Positions 9,864-17,782 of a stretch of DNA of 64,000 nucleotides are shown here, in pieces. Source of the stretch: JABCZH01 sp963803775. GTDB lineage: Bacteria; Acidobacteriota; Terriglobia; Terriglobales; Acidobacteriaceae. A program made the translations under genes and the position numbers. The stretch is from assembly GCA_963803775.1 (NCBI GenBank), contig CAWDNS010000001.1, positions 372,001 through 436,000 of the forward strand, given 5' to 3'. The notes under the pieces are model-generated. The model saw only the letters and a list, made by a program, of their open reading frames with translations. It did no database searches and was not told where the DNA came from. Every line of letters starts with the position of its first letter. Within the stretch, counting starts at the first letter, position 1.

Positions 9864-10517
9864 TCACTTTCCTGTGTAAAGATCGGGGAACTGCTGGCGA
9901 AGGTGCGCAACCTTAGGTGCATCGTTGTAACGAATGTAAAGATCGTCGGGATGAATGGTGGCGTAGTTCTGGTGATAACCCTCAGCTTCGTAAAAGGCCT
10001 TCAACGGCACCACTTGAGTCACGATGGGGCGAGAAAAGACTTTCGTCTTGTCGAGCTGGGCAATGTAGGCCTCGGCGATGTGTTTTTGTTCGTCGCTGCT
10101 GTAGAAGATCGACGAGCGGTATTGCGTGCCCTCGTCTGGACCCTGACGGTTCAGTTCCGTAGGATCGTGGGCAACGGAGAAAAATACGCGCAGTAGTTCG
10201 CCGAATGTAACCTGCGAGGGATCGTAGACGATCTTGACCGACTCCGCGTGACCAGTTTCGCCTGTGCTGACGATCTGGTATTGCGCCGTGAGCGAAGAGC
10301 CACCTGAGTACCCCGAAGTGGCGCTTACGACACCTTTAACGTGCTGGAACACTGCTTGAATGCCCCAGAAACAGCCTCCGGCGAGAACGATCGTTTGCTG
10401 ACTTGATGTCTTGGCCATCGGCGTATCTAACGCAGGCGTAGGGAATGGGCCATTCCCGGCATAGGTGGCTCCTCCCAACAGCAGAACTAACAAAATGTTA
10501 AGAAAAGAACGGGACAT
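9864..10517 (-). CDS. msrA: Peptide-methionine (S)-S-oxide reductase MsrA, exported
   Basis: 217 residues. Repairs methionine-S-sulfoxide. A hydrophobic signal (SFLNILLVLLLGGATYA) precedes the catalytic domain, so it is likely periplasmic like its neighbour MsrB. The catalytic motif GGCFWGIQAVF puts the nucleophile at Cys 49; other family blocks are SGYSGG, TGHAESVKIVYDP, FFSVAHDPTELNRQGPDEG and YHQNY. First gene of a two-gene msrA-msrB unit divergent from the FAH gene. Unlike cytosolic MsrA, the N-terminal extension suggests envelope protein repair. Confidence 0.94.
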   Translation of the reverse strand: MSRSFLNILLVLLLGGATYAGNGPFPTPALDTPMAKTSSQQTIVLAGGCFWGIQAVFQHVKGVVSATSGYSGGSSLTAQYQIVSTGETGHAESVKIVYDPSQVTFGELLRVFFSVAHDPTELNRQGPDEGTQYRSSIFYSSDEQKHIAEAYIAQLDKTKVFSRPIVTQVVPLKAFYEAEGYHQNYATIHPDDLYIRYNDAPKVAHLRQQFPDLYTGK

Positions 10518-10690
10518 CGAAATGACCTCCGCGACCTAATTATTGTACGCACTCGATTAGAGTCTGGATTCGAGGAAAAGTTTCGTCGGCAAGCAACCGC
10601 GTTTTGAGTGAGTTAGACGGCAGCATTAGGCGGGCTGCGGTGGACAAGGTCTGCGCGGGCTGAATAAACTGCTTGTACCGCTTTCCGCCT

Positions 10691-11713
10691 ATGAGACTCA
10701 TCACTTTTGAAGATTCGGTGCGCCGGTCCCGCATTGGTGCGGTGACCAGCGATGAACGAGTCGTCGATCTCAACTCAGCTTGCGCGCTCTACTTGCGCGA
10801 TGTGGAGAACGAGAGCGCCTTCTATCGCCTGGCGGACGCGTTGGTCCCGCCCAACATGCTGGCTTTGTTTCAGGGCGGTGACACCAGCCTGGAAGCGGCG
10901 CGAAAAGCATTCGATCATATACAGCAGAATGGCGACGCGTGCGGACCACAGGGTGAGGCGATCACGTACTCGATGGGCGAAGTGACGCTGAAAGCTCCGA
11001 TTATCCCTAAGAAGTTCTTTCATACCGCTGGCAACTTCCGCGAGCATCATGAAGAGGCTACCAAGGCTGGGTTTTCACATCCAGTCATGCCGTGGATTGT
11101 GTTCTTTCAGAACGTGGATGCAATCATCGGCCACGAGGAGCCGGTGATTTATCCCGAGCACCTCACTCAGGAATTGGATTATGAACTAGAACTAGCGGTA
11201 GTTTTGAAGTCAGGCGGCAAGCATTTCACACCGAAAGAAGCGACGAGCCACATCGGCGGCTATGTCATTTTCAATGACATCACGGCGCGTGATATTCAGC
11301 GGCGCGAGATGAAGTCCGGGGTGTTTAGTTTCTGCAAGGGAATCGACACGTTCTGCCCGCTGGGCCCGTGGATCGTGACCGCTGACGAGATTCCCGATGC
11401 CCACAACCTTGCCATGGAATTGCGAGTGAACGGCGAGTCGCGGCAGCGGTCGCATTCGAGCAAGATGTCGGTCAAGATTCCGGAAATTCTCTCGCACTAT
11501 TCTCCCATGGGATACAGTGCCGGCGATGTGATCTCGACGGGCACGGTTTCAGGCGTGGCAGCATTCAGCGGCGATCCCAAGGCCTGGTACTTGAAGGCGG
11601 GCGATGTAATGGAGTGTGAGATCGAGAAGATTGGCGTCTTGCGGAACCCGGTAATTTCCTGGGAAGAGGCGTATGGACACAAGCCGGCGACCATGGCGAC
11701 GCAGGAGAAGTAA
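10691..11713 (+). CDS. Fumarylacetoacetate hydrolase family protein
   Basis: 340 residues from ATG 10691 (MRLITFEDSVRR); an upstream ATG at 10673 adds six residues and is less likely. FAH-family enzymes hydrolyse or hydrate beta-diketo acids using a divalent metal. The fold block is seen as FFHTAGNFREHHEE, LDYELELAVVL (metal-binding acidic residues), GYVIFNDITARDIQRREM and GDVISTGTVSGVAAF. N-terminal domain about 90 residues, catalytic domain about 100-320. Substrate (fumarylpyruvate, acylpyruvate, 2-hydroxyhepta-dienedioate and so on) cannot be decided. The following gene is a condensing enzyme; a palindromic repeat separates them. Confidence 0.88.
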   Translation: MRLITFEDSVRRSRIGAVTSDERVVDLNSACALYLRDVENESAFYRLADALVPPNMLALFQGGDTSLEAARKAFDHIQQNGDACGPQGEAITYSMGEVTLKAPIIPKKFFHTAGNFREHHEEATKAGFSHPVMPWIVFFQNVDAIIGHEEPVIYPEHLTQELDYELELAVVLKSGGKHFTPKEATSHIGGYVIFNDITARDIQRREMKSGVFSFCKGIDTFCPLGPWIVTADEIPDAHNLAMELRVNGESRQRSHSSKMSVKIPEILSHYSPMGYSAGDVISTGTVSGVAAFSGDPKAWYLKAGDVMECEIEKIGVLRNPVISWEEAYGHKPATMATQEK

Positions 11714-11724
11714 TTCACAACTCA

Positions 11725-11791
11725 CCACAGAGACACAGAGCCACAGAGAAAACCGCTTACAAGATTTCTCTGAGTCTCTGTGCCTCTGTGG
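11725..11791. repeat. Long inverted repeat of CACAGAG words
   Basis: Two 27-base arms at 11725-11751 and 11765-11791 are reverse complements of each other at about 24 of 27 positions, with a 13-base loop. The arms are made of CCACAGAG/ACACAGAG words. It fills most of the gap between the FAH gene and the isopropylmalate-synthase-like gene and ends about 20 bases before the next start codon. A folded RNA would form a long hairpin. There is no U-tract, so it is not an obvious terminator. Confidence 0.8.
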
Positions 11792-11812
11792 TAAATTCCG
11801 TTTGAAGAGCCC

Positions 11813-13000
11813 ATGACCACGAATTCCAAAATCTGGGTGAGCGAATTAAACTCGCGGCCGGAGATACGTTCGGCGTTTGCGGGCAAGGCAATTCGCTTCT
11901 ATGACACGACGCTGCGTGATGGCGAGCAGACGGTTGGCGTTGTACTCTCGCCGCAGCAGAAGGTAGAAATCGCACGCAAGCTCGATCAGCTCGGCGTAAG
12001 CCGCATCGAAGCTGGATTTCCAAAAGTTGCTCCCGAAGACGTCGAGGCCATTCAGCTCATGCAGAGGGCCAATCTGAAGGCTGAACTGTGGGGCTTCTCG
12101 CGGGCGGTGAAAGGCGATGTAGAGGAACTGGTTCGGCTGGGTTTGCAAGCGTCGGTGATCGAATCGCCCACCAGCGACATCAAGCTGAAGGCCTACGGCA
12201 TGTCTCGCGATGAAGTGCTCAAGCGTGTAACCGATGCCATTTCTTTCGCCCGACAAAATGGGATTGCTACCGCATACTTCGCGGTAGATGGCACGCGTAC
12301 CGATCTCGAATTCCTGAAGAAGATTTATCTGGCGGCGCTGGACGCAGGCGCGGCGGAGATCGTAGTGGTGGATACAATAGGCGCCTGCGGCCCGGAAGCA
12401 GCTGCATTTTTAGTTTCCGAAGTTTGCCGTTGGGTGGGTCCTGAAGTGCCAGTCCACTGGCATGGTCACGATGATTTCGGAATGGCGACAGCATGCGCCG
12501 TAGCCGCGGTTCGAGCCGGAGCGACATGGATTCAGGGAACGATTAACGGCATGGGCGAGCGCGCCGGCAATGCCGACATTTGCGAAATCGCCCTGGCGTT
12601 GCGCTGTCTATACGGCGTCGAGGTCGCGCTGGATTTGACCAAAGCACGGGCGGCTTCCGCCGCCGTGAGTCAGGCCGCGGGTTACACACTGGATGCCTGG
12701 AAGCCGCTGGTGGGAGAGAATCTTTTCATGCGGGAGAGCGGTGCGGTGGCTAGTCAGTTTCATATTCCGGAAGCGATTGAGCCATATTCTTCAGAATTGG
12801 TGAGTGCCCGCCGCAGTATTGTGCTGGGGAAAAAGAGTGGGTTGGACAGCATTGATCTGAAGTGCAAGGAGCTCGGACTGACGATTCAGCCCGAGCAACG
12901 TGGCCCGATTTTGGCGGAAGTCAAGAAGCGCGCGATCGCCAGGCGAGGACTGTTAACCGACGACGAGTTCCGGGACTTAATCCAGGAACGGAGAGATTGA
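11813..13000 (+). CDS. Homocitrate / 2-isopropylmalate synthase family enzyme
   Basis: 395 residues of the DRE-TIM metallolyase family, which condense acetyl-CoA with a 2-oxo acid. Diagnostic motifs: FYDTTLRDGEQ at about residue 28 (metal-binding Asp and catalytic Arg), VVDTIGACGP, and VHWHGHDDFGMA (metal-binding HxH). The protein lacks the C-terminal LeuA allosteric domain (usual LeuA about 510 residues), so it resembles NifV/homocitrate synthase or other short members. No nif or lysine genes are adjacent, so substrate remains open. A small TPR gene follows after four bases. Confidence 0.83.
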   Translation: MTTNSKIWVSELNSRPEIRSAFAGKAIRFYDTTLRDGEQTVGVVLSPQQKVEIARKLDQLGVSRIEAGFPKVAPEDVEAIQLMQRANLKAELWGFSRAVKGDVEELVRLGLQASVIESPTSDIKLKAYGMSRDEVLKRVTDAISFARQNGIATAYFAVDGTRTDLEFLKKIYLAALDAGAAEIVVVDTIGACGPEAAAFLVSEVCRWVGPEVPVHWHGHDDFGMATACAVAAVRAGATWIQGTINGMGERAGNADICEIALALRCLYGVEVALDLTKARAASAAVSQAAGYTLDAWKPLVGENLFMRESGAVASQFHIPEAIEPYSSELVSARRSIVLGKKSGLDSIDLKCKELGLTIQPEQRGPILAEVKKRAIARRGLLTDDEFRDLIQERRD

Positions 13001-13004
13001 ATCT

Positions 13005-13313
13005 ATGGATCGGCTGGCAATGCTCACTGAGATTCTTTCGCAGAATCCCAATGACGCCTTCGCGCGCTACGGGCTGGCGATGGAGTATTCGAAATCCGGG
13101 GATTCTGACCGGGCAATGGAAGAGTTCGGGAAGTTGCTGGCGACTCATCCGGACTATACCGCTGGATATTTCATGGCAGCCCAGACGCTGGTGGCCGCCA
13201 ATCGGCGGGACGAGGCGAGGAAGATGCTGGTGGAAGGAATCTCGTCGGCTGTTCGTACCGGAAACTCGCATGCACAATCGGAGATGACGGCGCTGATGGA
13301 TGAGTTGAAGTAA
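13005..13313 (+). CDS. Small TPR protein
   Basis: 102 residues, almost entirely two to three tetratricopeptide-like helical hairpins: LSQNPNDAFARYGLAMEYSK, then HPDYTAGYFMAAQTLVAANR. No signal peptide. It starts four bases after the stop of the synthase gene, with GGAGAGA in the end of that gene as ribosome-binding site, so it is probably translationally coupled to it. TPRs mediate protein contacts; partner unknown. Confidence 0.8.
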   Translation: MDRLAMLTEILSQNPNDAFARYGLAMEYSKSGDSDRAMEEFGKLLATHPDYTAGYFMAAQTLVAANRRDEARKMLVEGISSAVRTGNSHAQSEMTALMDELK

Positions 13314-13368
13314 AGAGCTCGCAACCAAAGCATTGAAACGCGGAGACCGCGGAGAAATACCAGTTTGT

Positions 13369-14163
13369 CTAGTTTTCCCTTCGCGCCACCATTCTCGACA
13401 TTCCCCACTCAACCAATCCAGGAAAAAGCTGGTAGAGCTTGATGACAGGGTGCATAGTCCAGGGAACGACGACTTCTCTTTTTTTCGCTTGATATCCCCG
13501 CAGCACTGCGCGTGCAACACGCTCCGCACTGATCCCGCGGACGGATCCTGGCCGGACTTGCTTTTGTTCTCCTCCGCGCAGAGCATTGGCCCCAAAATCG
13601 GTTCGTACGTAGCCGGGACAAACGGTCAACACATGAATACCCGACTTTTTCAACTCGACCCGTGCCGCTTTGCCCAGCGCATTCAGAGCAAATTTTGTCG
13701 CGCTGTAAATAGCATGAAAGGGCAACGGAACGTGGCCGGCGACGCTGGAGATATTGATGATCGTGCCTCCGCCTTGCTGCTTCATCACTGGAATGACGGC
13801 TTGCATGGCCTGGAGCGAGCCAAAGAAGTTGGTATCGAACGTTTCGCGATATGCCGCGGGGTCGGCGTGGGAGACCGAATCCAGCAACCCATGACCGGCA
13901 TTGTTTACCCAAGTATCGACACGCTGAAAGTGATGCAGCACCAAGCCAAGCACACGATCGATTTCTTCGCGGTTGCGCACATCACAGGAAAGCGCCAGCG
14001 TGCGCTCGGCGTGTCCGACACGCTGGCGGGCGCTCTCGGCGCGTGCAGCATCGCGCGACAACACCACCACGCTGGCTCCTTCATCGGCAAATAGTTTGGC
14101 AATGGCTTCGCCGATGCCCATCGAAGAACCGGTAATGACCGCAACTTTCCCGGAGAGCGTCAT
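13369..14163 (-). CDS. Short-chain dehydrogenase/reductase (SDR)
   Basis: 264 residues, classical SDR length. Rossmann nucleotide-binding motif TGSSMGIGEA near the N-terminus, NNAGH structural motif, catalytic Ser in INISSVAGH and the YSATKFALNALGKA Tyr-x-x-x-Lys pair are all present. The basic residue after the second strand (LSRDAARAES) suggests NADP(H), an inference. The C-terminal tail is rich in basic and hydrophobic residues (HPVIKLYQLFPGLVEWGMSR), as in SDRs that associate with membranes or lipids. Divergent from the Lon-N gene. Substrate unknown. Confidence 0.9.
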   Translation of the reverse strand: MTLSGKVAVITGSSMGIGEAIAKLFADEGASVVVLSRDAARAESARQRVGHAERTLALSCDVRNREEIDRVLGLVLHHFQRVDTWVNNAGHGLLDSVSHADPAAYRETFDTNFFGSLQAMQAVIPVMKQQGGGTIINISSVAGHVPLPFHAIYSATKFALNALGKAARVELKKSGIHVLTVCPGYVRTDFGANALRGGEQKQVRPGSVRGISAERVARAVLRGYQAKKREVVVPWTMHPVIKLYQLFPGLVEWGMSRMVARREN

Positions 14164-14260
14164 CTGGTCTTCTTATGCTTTCCGTGGAGACGAGTCAAGA
14201 GACCGCGGGGAATCTCCTGCTCGACAAAACAACCCTTACGGCTAGCGTACAATCCGGGAA

Positions 14261-14280
14261 TGCCAGCCGTGAGGCTGGCA
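14261..14280. repeat. Perfect 8-bp hairpin in the leader of the Lon-N gene
   Basis: TGCCAGCC and GGCTGGCA flank a four-base loop (GTGA), 14 bases upstream of the ATG at 14295. It would form a stable stem just before the ribosome-binding site. Function not known; it could modulate translation. Confidence 0.6.
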
Positions 14281-14294
14281 ATCAACTCCGGAGA

Positions 14295-14912
14295 ATGTGC
14301 TTGAGTATCCTGCTGCCGCTGTTCCCATTGGATGCTGTTCTGCTCCCAGGAGCGCCTCTGCCACTGCACGTTTTCGAGCCGCGCTATAAAGAGATGATTG
14401 GAGAGTGTCTGGAGGGCAAGCAGCCGTTTGGTGTGCTGCGGACCAAAGATGGCGAAGTAGCGGAGATTGGTTGCACCGCAGAGATAATCAACGTAGTCAA
14501 GAAGTATGAGGATGGGCGCATGGACATCATCACCCAGGGACGCCAGCGTTTTGAAGTCATACATGTGAATCCCGAACGATCTTTTCTACAGGCTGAGGTT
14601 TTCTACCTGCGCGACGATTCTAGCGCGGGGACGCAGGAGGAGATTTCGCGAGCCCTCGAACTGCATGGCGAGATCATGAAACTGGCGGGTTCGGAACCGG
14701 AGAGCGCTTCTGACGTGAATGAACTGGAGCTGTCGTATCACCTGGTGGGATCGCTCCCGCTCGATCTCGATTTCAAACAGACTCTGCTGGGGATGAAATC
14801 GGAACCGGAACGTTTGCAGGCAGTAATTACTTTCTTTGAAAACATTCTGCCGAACGTCCGCCGTACTCTGCACGTGCGCCGCACGGCCGGTGGGAACGGC
14901 CATGCGAGCTAG
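14295..14912 (+). CDS. Lon N-terminal (substrate-binding) domain protein
   Basis: 205 residues. The whole protein resembles the N-terminal LON domain without the ATPase or protease parts: ILLPLFPLDAVLLPGAPLPL and HVFEPRYKEMIGECLEG, then FGVLRTKDGEVAEIGCTAEI, and a helical C-terminal half. Such stand-alone LON-domain proteins probably bind unfolded substrates. A longer frame begins at 14175, but similarity starts at MCLSILLPLF. GGAG lies only a few bases before ATG 14295; a TTG at 14301 has better spacing and may be the true start. It precedes an AAA+ ATPase and VWA gene in the same direction, suggesting shared chaperone work. Confidence 0.85.
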   Translation: MCLSILLPLFPLDAVLLPGAPLPLHVFEPRYKEMIGECLEGKQPFGVLRTKDGEVAEIGCTAEIINVVKKYEDGRMDIITQGRQRFEVIHVNPERSFLQAEVFYLRDDSSAGTQEEISRALELHGEIMKLAGSEPESASDVNELELSYHLVGSLPLDLDFKQTLLGMKSEPERLQAVITFFENILPNVRRTLHVRRTAGGNGHAS

Positions 14913-14973
14913 CTGTGCGGCGTATAATCGAGCCCAGAAGTCGTTGTCTTCTCTCCCTGGGGGTTTTGTGATC

Positions 14974-16464
14974 ATGAGTCTTCCGCGGACGCTTGGCGAA
15001 TTGCGCCAAAGTCAATTTTCTGAATCGGCCTTGCGGACTCGCGGGGTGAAAGACGAACTGCGTGACAACCTAGCGGTGAAGCTGCGCCAGGGCGGAACGA
15101 TTTTCCCCGGGATCGTGGGTTACGACGATACCGTCGTGCCACAGATCGTGAATGCGATTCTCTCGCGGCATAATTTCATTCTGCTGGGGCTTCGCGGCCA
15201 GGCGAAGAGCCGCATATTGCGCGCTCTGACCAACCTGCTCGACCCTCAAATGCCTTACATCGCGGGTTGCGAGATCCACGACAACCCTTATGCGCCGATT
15301 TGCCGCCCTTGCCGCGACAAGATTGTGCAGCATGGCGATGCTACGCCGATCGCCTATCTCACCCCCGATGGGCGCTACGTTGAGAAGCTGGCAACTCCGG
15401 ACGTGACTATCGCGGACCTGATCGGCGACATCGATCCCATCAAAGCGGCGCGCGGCGGACATGAACTCAGCAGCGAAATGACTGTGCACTACGGGCTGTT
15501 GCCGCGAGCGAACCGCGGGATTTTTGCCATCAACGAACTGCCCGACTTGGCGGGAAAGATTCAAGTCGGATTGTTCAACATCATGCAGGAAGGCGACGTG
15601 CAGATTAAGGGCTATCCCATCCGGCTGCCGCTTGACGTTGCTCTGGTATTCAGTGCCAACCCAGAGGATTACACGGCGCGTGGGAAGATCATCACGCCCC
15701 TGAAGGACCGCATTGGATCGGAGATTCGCACCCACTACCCGGCATCGGTGGAAGAAGGAATCGCGATCACAACCCAGGAAGCATGGACACAGCGCAACGG
15801 GCACAAGCTGCACATTCCGAAATATGTGCAGGAGGTCATCGAACGGATCGCCTTTGCCGCCCGTGAGGACAAGAAGGTGGACAAGCGGTCGGGCGTGAGC
15901 CAGCGCTTGCCGATCTCGTGTATGGAGAATGTGATTTCGAACGCGGAGCGCAGAGCCATAAAGCACGACGAAAAGCTGGTGGTGCCGCGTATCGGAGATG
16001 TCTACGCGGCTATGCCGGCGATCACCGGCAAACTTGAATTGGAGTATGAAGGCGAAATGAAGGGCGCCGACTACGTTGGCCGAGAACTGATTCGTACCGC
16101 CGTGGCCAAGGCCTATGACGGTTATTTTAAGGGCGTAGACATGCAGCAAGTGGTGCAATGGTTCGATCTGGGTGGCGAAATCCAACTGGCGGATGCGGCC
16201 AGTGCGAGCGAGGCTTTGCCGTCGTTGCGCGGCATTCAGGGCCTGATGGAAAAGCTGGTAAAGCTAAACGTCGGTCCGAAAGACACGGCGGAAACACAGG
16301 TCTCGGCGGCGGAGTTCATCCTCGAAGGTTTGCATGCTCAGAAGCGTATCGGACGCAATGAGGAACGAGTGTTTACGGCGGGAGAGAAGCAGCCGAAGCA
16401 TCCGGCGGAGAAACCGTTCGAGCGCGAGGACACGCCGTATAAGCCGAGAAGGCCATTTAATTAG
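14974..16464 (+). CDS. MoxR/ChlI-like AAA+ ATPase
   Basis: 496 residues from ATG 14974 with GGGGG upstream; a longer frame from 14836 overlaps the Lon-N gene and shows no conserved residues. The Walker A reads GLRGQAKSR (72-80), the variant of magnesium-chelatase-I-like ATPases where the usual Gly before Lys is Ala. A cysteine cluster follows (GCEIHDNPYAPICRPCRDK). Walker B and sensor regions are seen in RGIFAINELPDL and LVFSANPEDYTARGKIITPLKDR. The next gene encodes a VWA protein, and MoxR-type ATPases with VWA partners usually act together as chaperones for metal insertion or complex assembly. The target here is not known. Confidence 0.86.
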   Translation: MSLPRTLGELRQSQFSESALRTRGVKDELRDNLAVKLRQGGTIFPGIVGYDDTVVPQIVNAILSRHNFILLGLRGQAKSRILRALTNLLDPQMPYIAGCEIHDNPYAPICRPCRDKIVQHGDATPIAYLTPDGRYVEKLATPDVTIADLIGDIDPIKAARGGHELSSEMTVHYGLLPRANRGIFAINELPDLAGKIQVGLFNIMQEGDVQIKGYPIRLPLDVALVFSANPEDYTARGKIITPLKDRIGSEIRTHYPASVEEGIAITTQEAWTQRNGHKLHIPKYVQEVIERIAFAAREDKKVDKRSGVSQRLPISCMENVISNAERRAIKHDEKLVVPRIGDVYAAMPAITGKLELEYEGEMKGADYVGRELIRTAVAKAYDGYFKGVDMQQVVQWFDLGGEIQLADAASASEALPSLRGIQGLMEKLVKLNVGPKDTAETQVSAAEFILEGLHAQKRIGRNEERVFTAGEKQPKHPAEKPFEREDTPYKPRRPFN

Positions 16465-16530
16465 CTGTCAGCTCTCGGCGTCAGCTTTCAGTGGCTTTGC
16501 TGATGACTGAGAGCTGACAGCTGAAAGCTG
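16463..16530. repeat. Nested TCAGC-type inverted repeat abutting the VWA start
   Basis: AGCTGTCAGCTCTC (16463-16476) is perfectly complementary to 16509-16522. A second pair, CAGCTTTCAG (16482-16491) and CTGAAAGCTG (16521-16530), overlaps it, so two alternative stems are possible. The element begins at the stop codon of the AAA+ gene and ends four bases before the VWA ATG, covering the position where a ribosome-binding site should be. Confidence 0.82.
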
Positions 16531-16534
16531 CTTT

Positions 16535-17773
16535 ATGAAGCGCATCCGATATAGCAAGTACGTTCCCGATCCCGCCGGCGAAATGAGCATTGAAGACCTG
16601 CTCAGTGCCCTCTCTGACTTCATGTTGCAAAGTGGTTTCCAGAATTATTCCAACGACGACTTCCCTGGGGGCGAGCAGACGCTGGACGATCTGCGCGAAG
16701 CGATTGAACAGGCATTGATGAACGGAGACCTGCTTGACGAGCGGATGCGCGAACAATTGCAGCGCATGCAGATGGAAGGCGCGCTGGATGAGCTGATTGA
16801 GCAACTGATCGAGCGCATGCAGCAGGAAGACTACATCAGTATCGACCAACCCCATGATCCTTCTCAACGGTCTAGTATAGGCGGCCAGGTGGGCGAGGCG
16901 CAGCAGCAGATAAAGTTTGAGATTACTGACAAGAGCCTGGATTTCCTCGGTTTCAAGACGCTGCGCGATCTGATGGGATCGCTGGGAAAATCGAACTTTG
17001 GCCGCCATGACACACGCGATATGGCCACCGGAGTTGAGGCCAGCGGGGCTTCGCGAGTGTATGAGTTCGGCGACACGCTGAATCTCGACATCACAGCGAC
17101 CCTCTCCAGCGCCATTCAGCGTGAAGGCATGAAGTTACCGCTGAACATCGAGTACTCCGATTTGCAGGTTCACCAGTGCGAGTATCAGTCGTCCTGCGCG
17201 ACAGTGTTGATGCTGGATTGCTCGCACTCGATGATCTTGTATGGCGAAGACCGCTTCACTCCGGCCAAGAAAGTTGCGATGGCGCTGTCGCATTTGATTC
17301 GCACGCAATATCCCGGCGATTCGTTGTCGCTCATCTTGTTTCATGATTCGGCCGAGGAAGTGCCACTCTCGCAGTTGGCGAGAGTGAAGGTTGGTCCGTA
17401 CTACACCAACACGCGTGAAGGCCTGCGGCTAGCCCAACGGATTCTTCAGCGCCAAAGAAAAGACATGAAGCAGATTGTGATGATCACGGATGGAAAGCCG
17501 TCGGCGCTGACGCTCGAAGATGGACGCATCTACAAGAATGCCTTTGGGTTGGATCCACTGGTGGTGAGTCAGACGCTGGAAGAAGTTTCCAAGTGCAAGC
17601 GGGCGGGCGTGTTGATCAATACGTTTATGCTAGCGTCGGATTATGGGCTGGTGCAGTTCGTGCAGAAAGTTACAGAGATGTGCCGTGGCAAAGCGTACTT
17701 CACGACGCCTTATACGCTCGGCCAGTATTTATTGATGGATTACATGTCGCGGAAGACGAAGACCATCCATTAG
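16535..17773 (+). CDS. VWA-domain protein, partner of the upstream AAA+ ATPase
   Basis: 412 residues. The N-terminal half (1-200) is acidic and helical with many Glu/Gln/Met (for example REQLQRMQMEGALDELIEQL). The C-terminal half is a von Willebrand factor A domain with a complete MIDAS: DCSHSM at 228-233 (DxSxS), a downstream threonine in the YYTNTREG loop, and ITDGKPSA. Metal-dependent protein binding is therefore likely. No signal peptide, so cytoplasmic. Its start lies four bases after a palindromic repeat and lacks a clear Shine-Dalgarno. It converges on the propeller gene with only nine bases between stops. Confidence 0.88.
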   Translation: MKRIRYSKYVPDPAGEMSIEDLLSALSDFMLQSGFQNYSNDDFPGGEQTLDDLREAIEQALMNGDLLDERMREQLQRMQMEGALDELIEQLIERMQQEDYISIDQPHDPSQRSSIGGQVGEAQQQIKFEITDKSLDFLGFKTLRDLMGSLGKSNFGRHDTRDMATGVEASGASRVYEFGDTLNLDITATLSSAIQREGMKLPLNIEYSDLQVHQCEYQSSCATVLMLDCSHSMILYGEDRFTPAKKVAMALSHLIRTQYPGDSLSLILFHDSAEEVPLSQLARVKVGPYYTNTREGLRLAQRILQRQRKDMKQIVMITDGKPSALTLEDGRIYKNAFGLDPLVVSQTLEEVSKCKRAGVLINTFMLASDYGLVQFVQKVTEMCRGKAYFTTPYTLGQYLLMDYMSRKTKTIH

Positions 17774-17782
17774 ACTGTCCGC

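Noticed and set aside
15070..16185. 371-codon open frame on the minus strand
   Set aside because: It is antisense to the AAA+ ATPase gene, has no recognisable motif and is explained by codon bias of the plus-strand gene.
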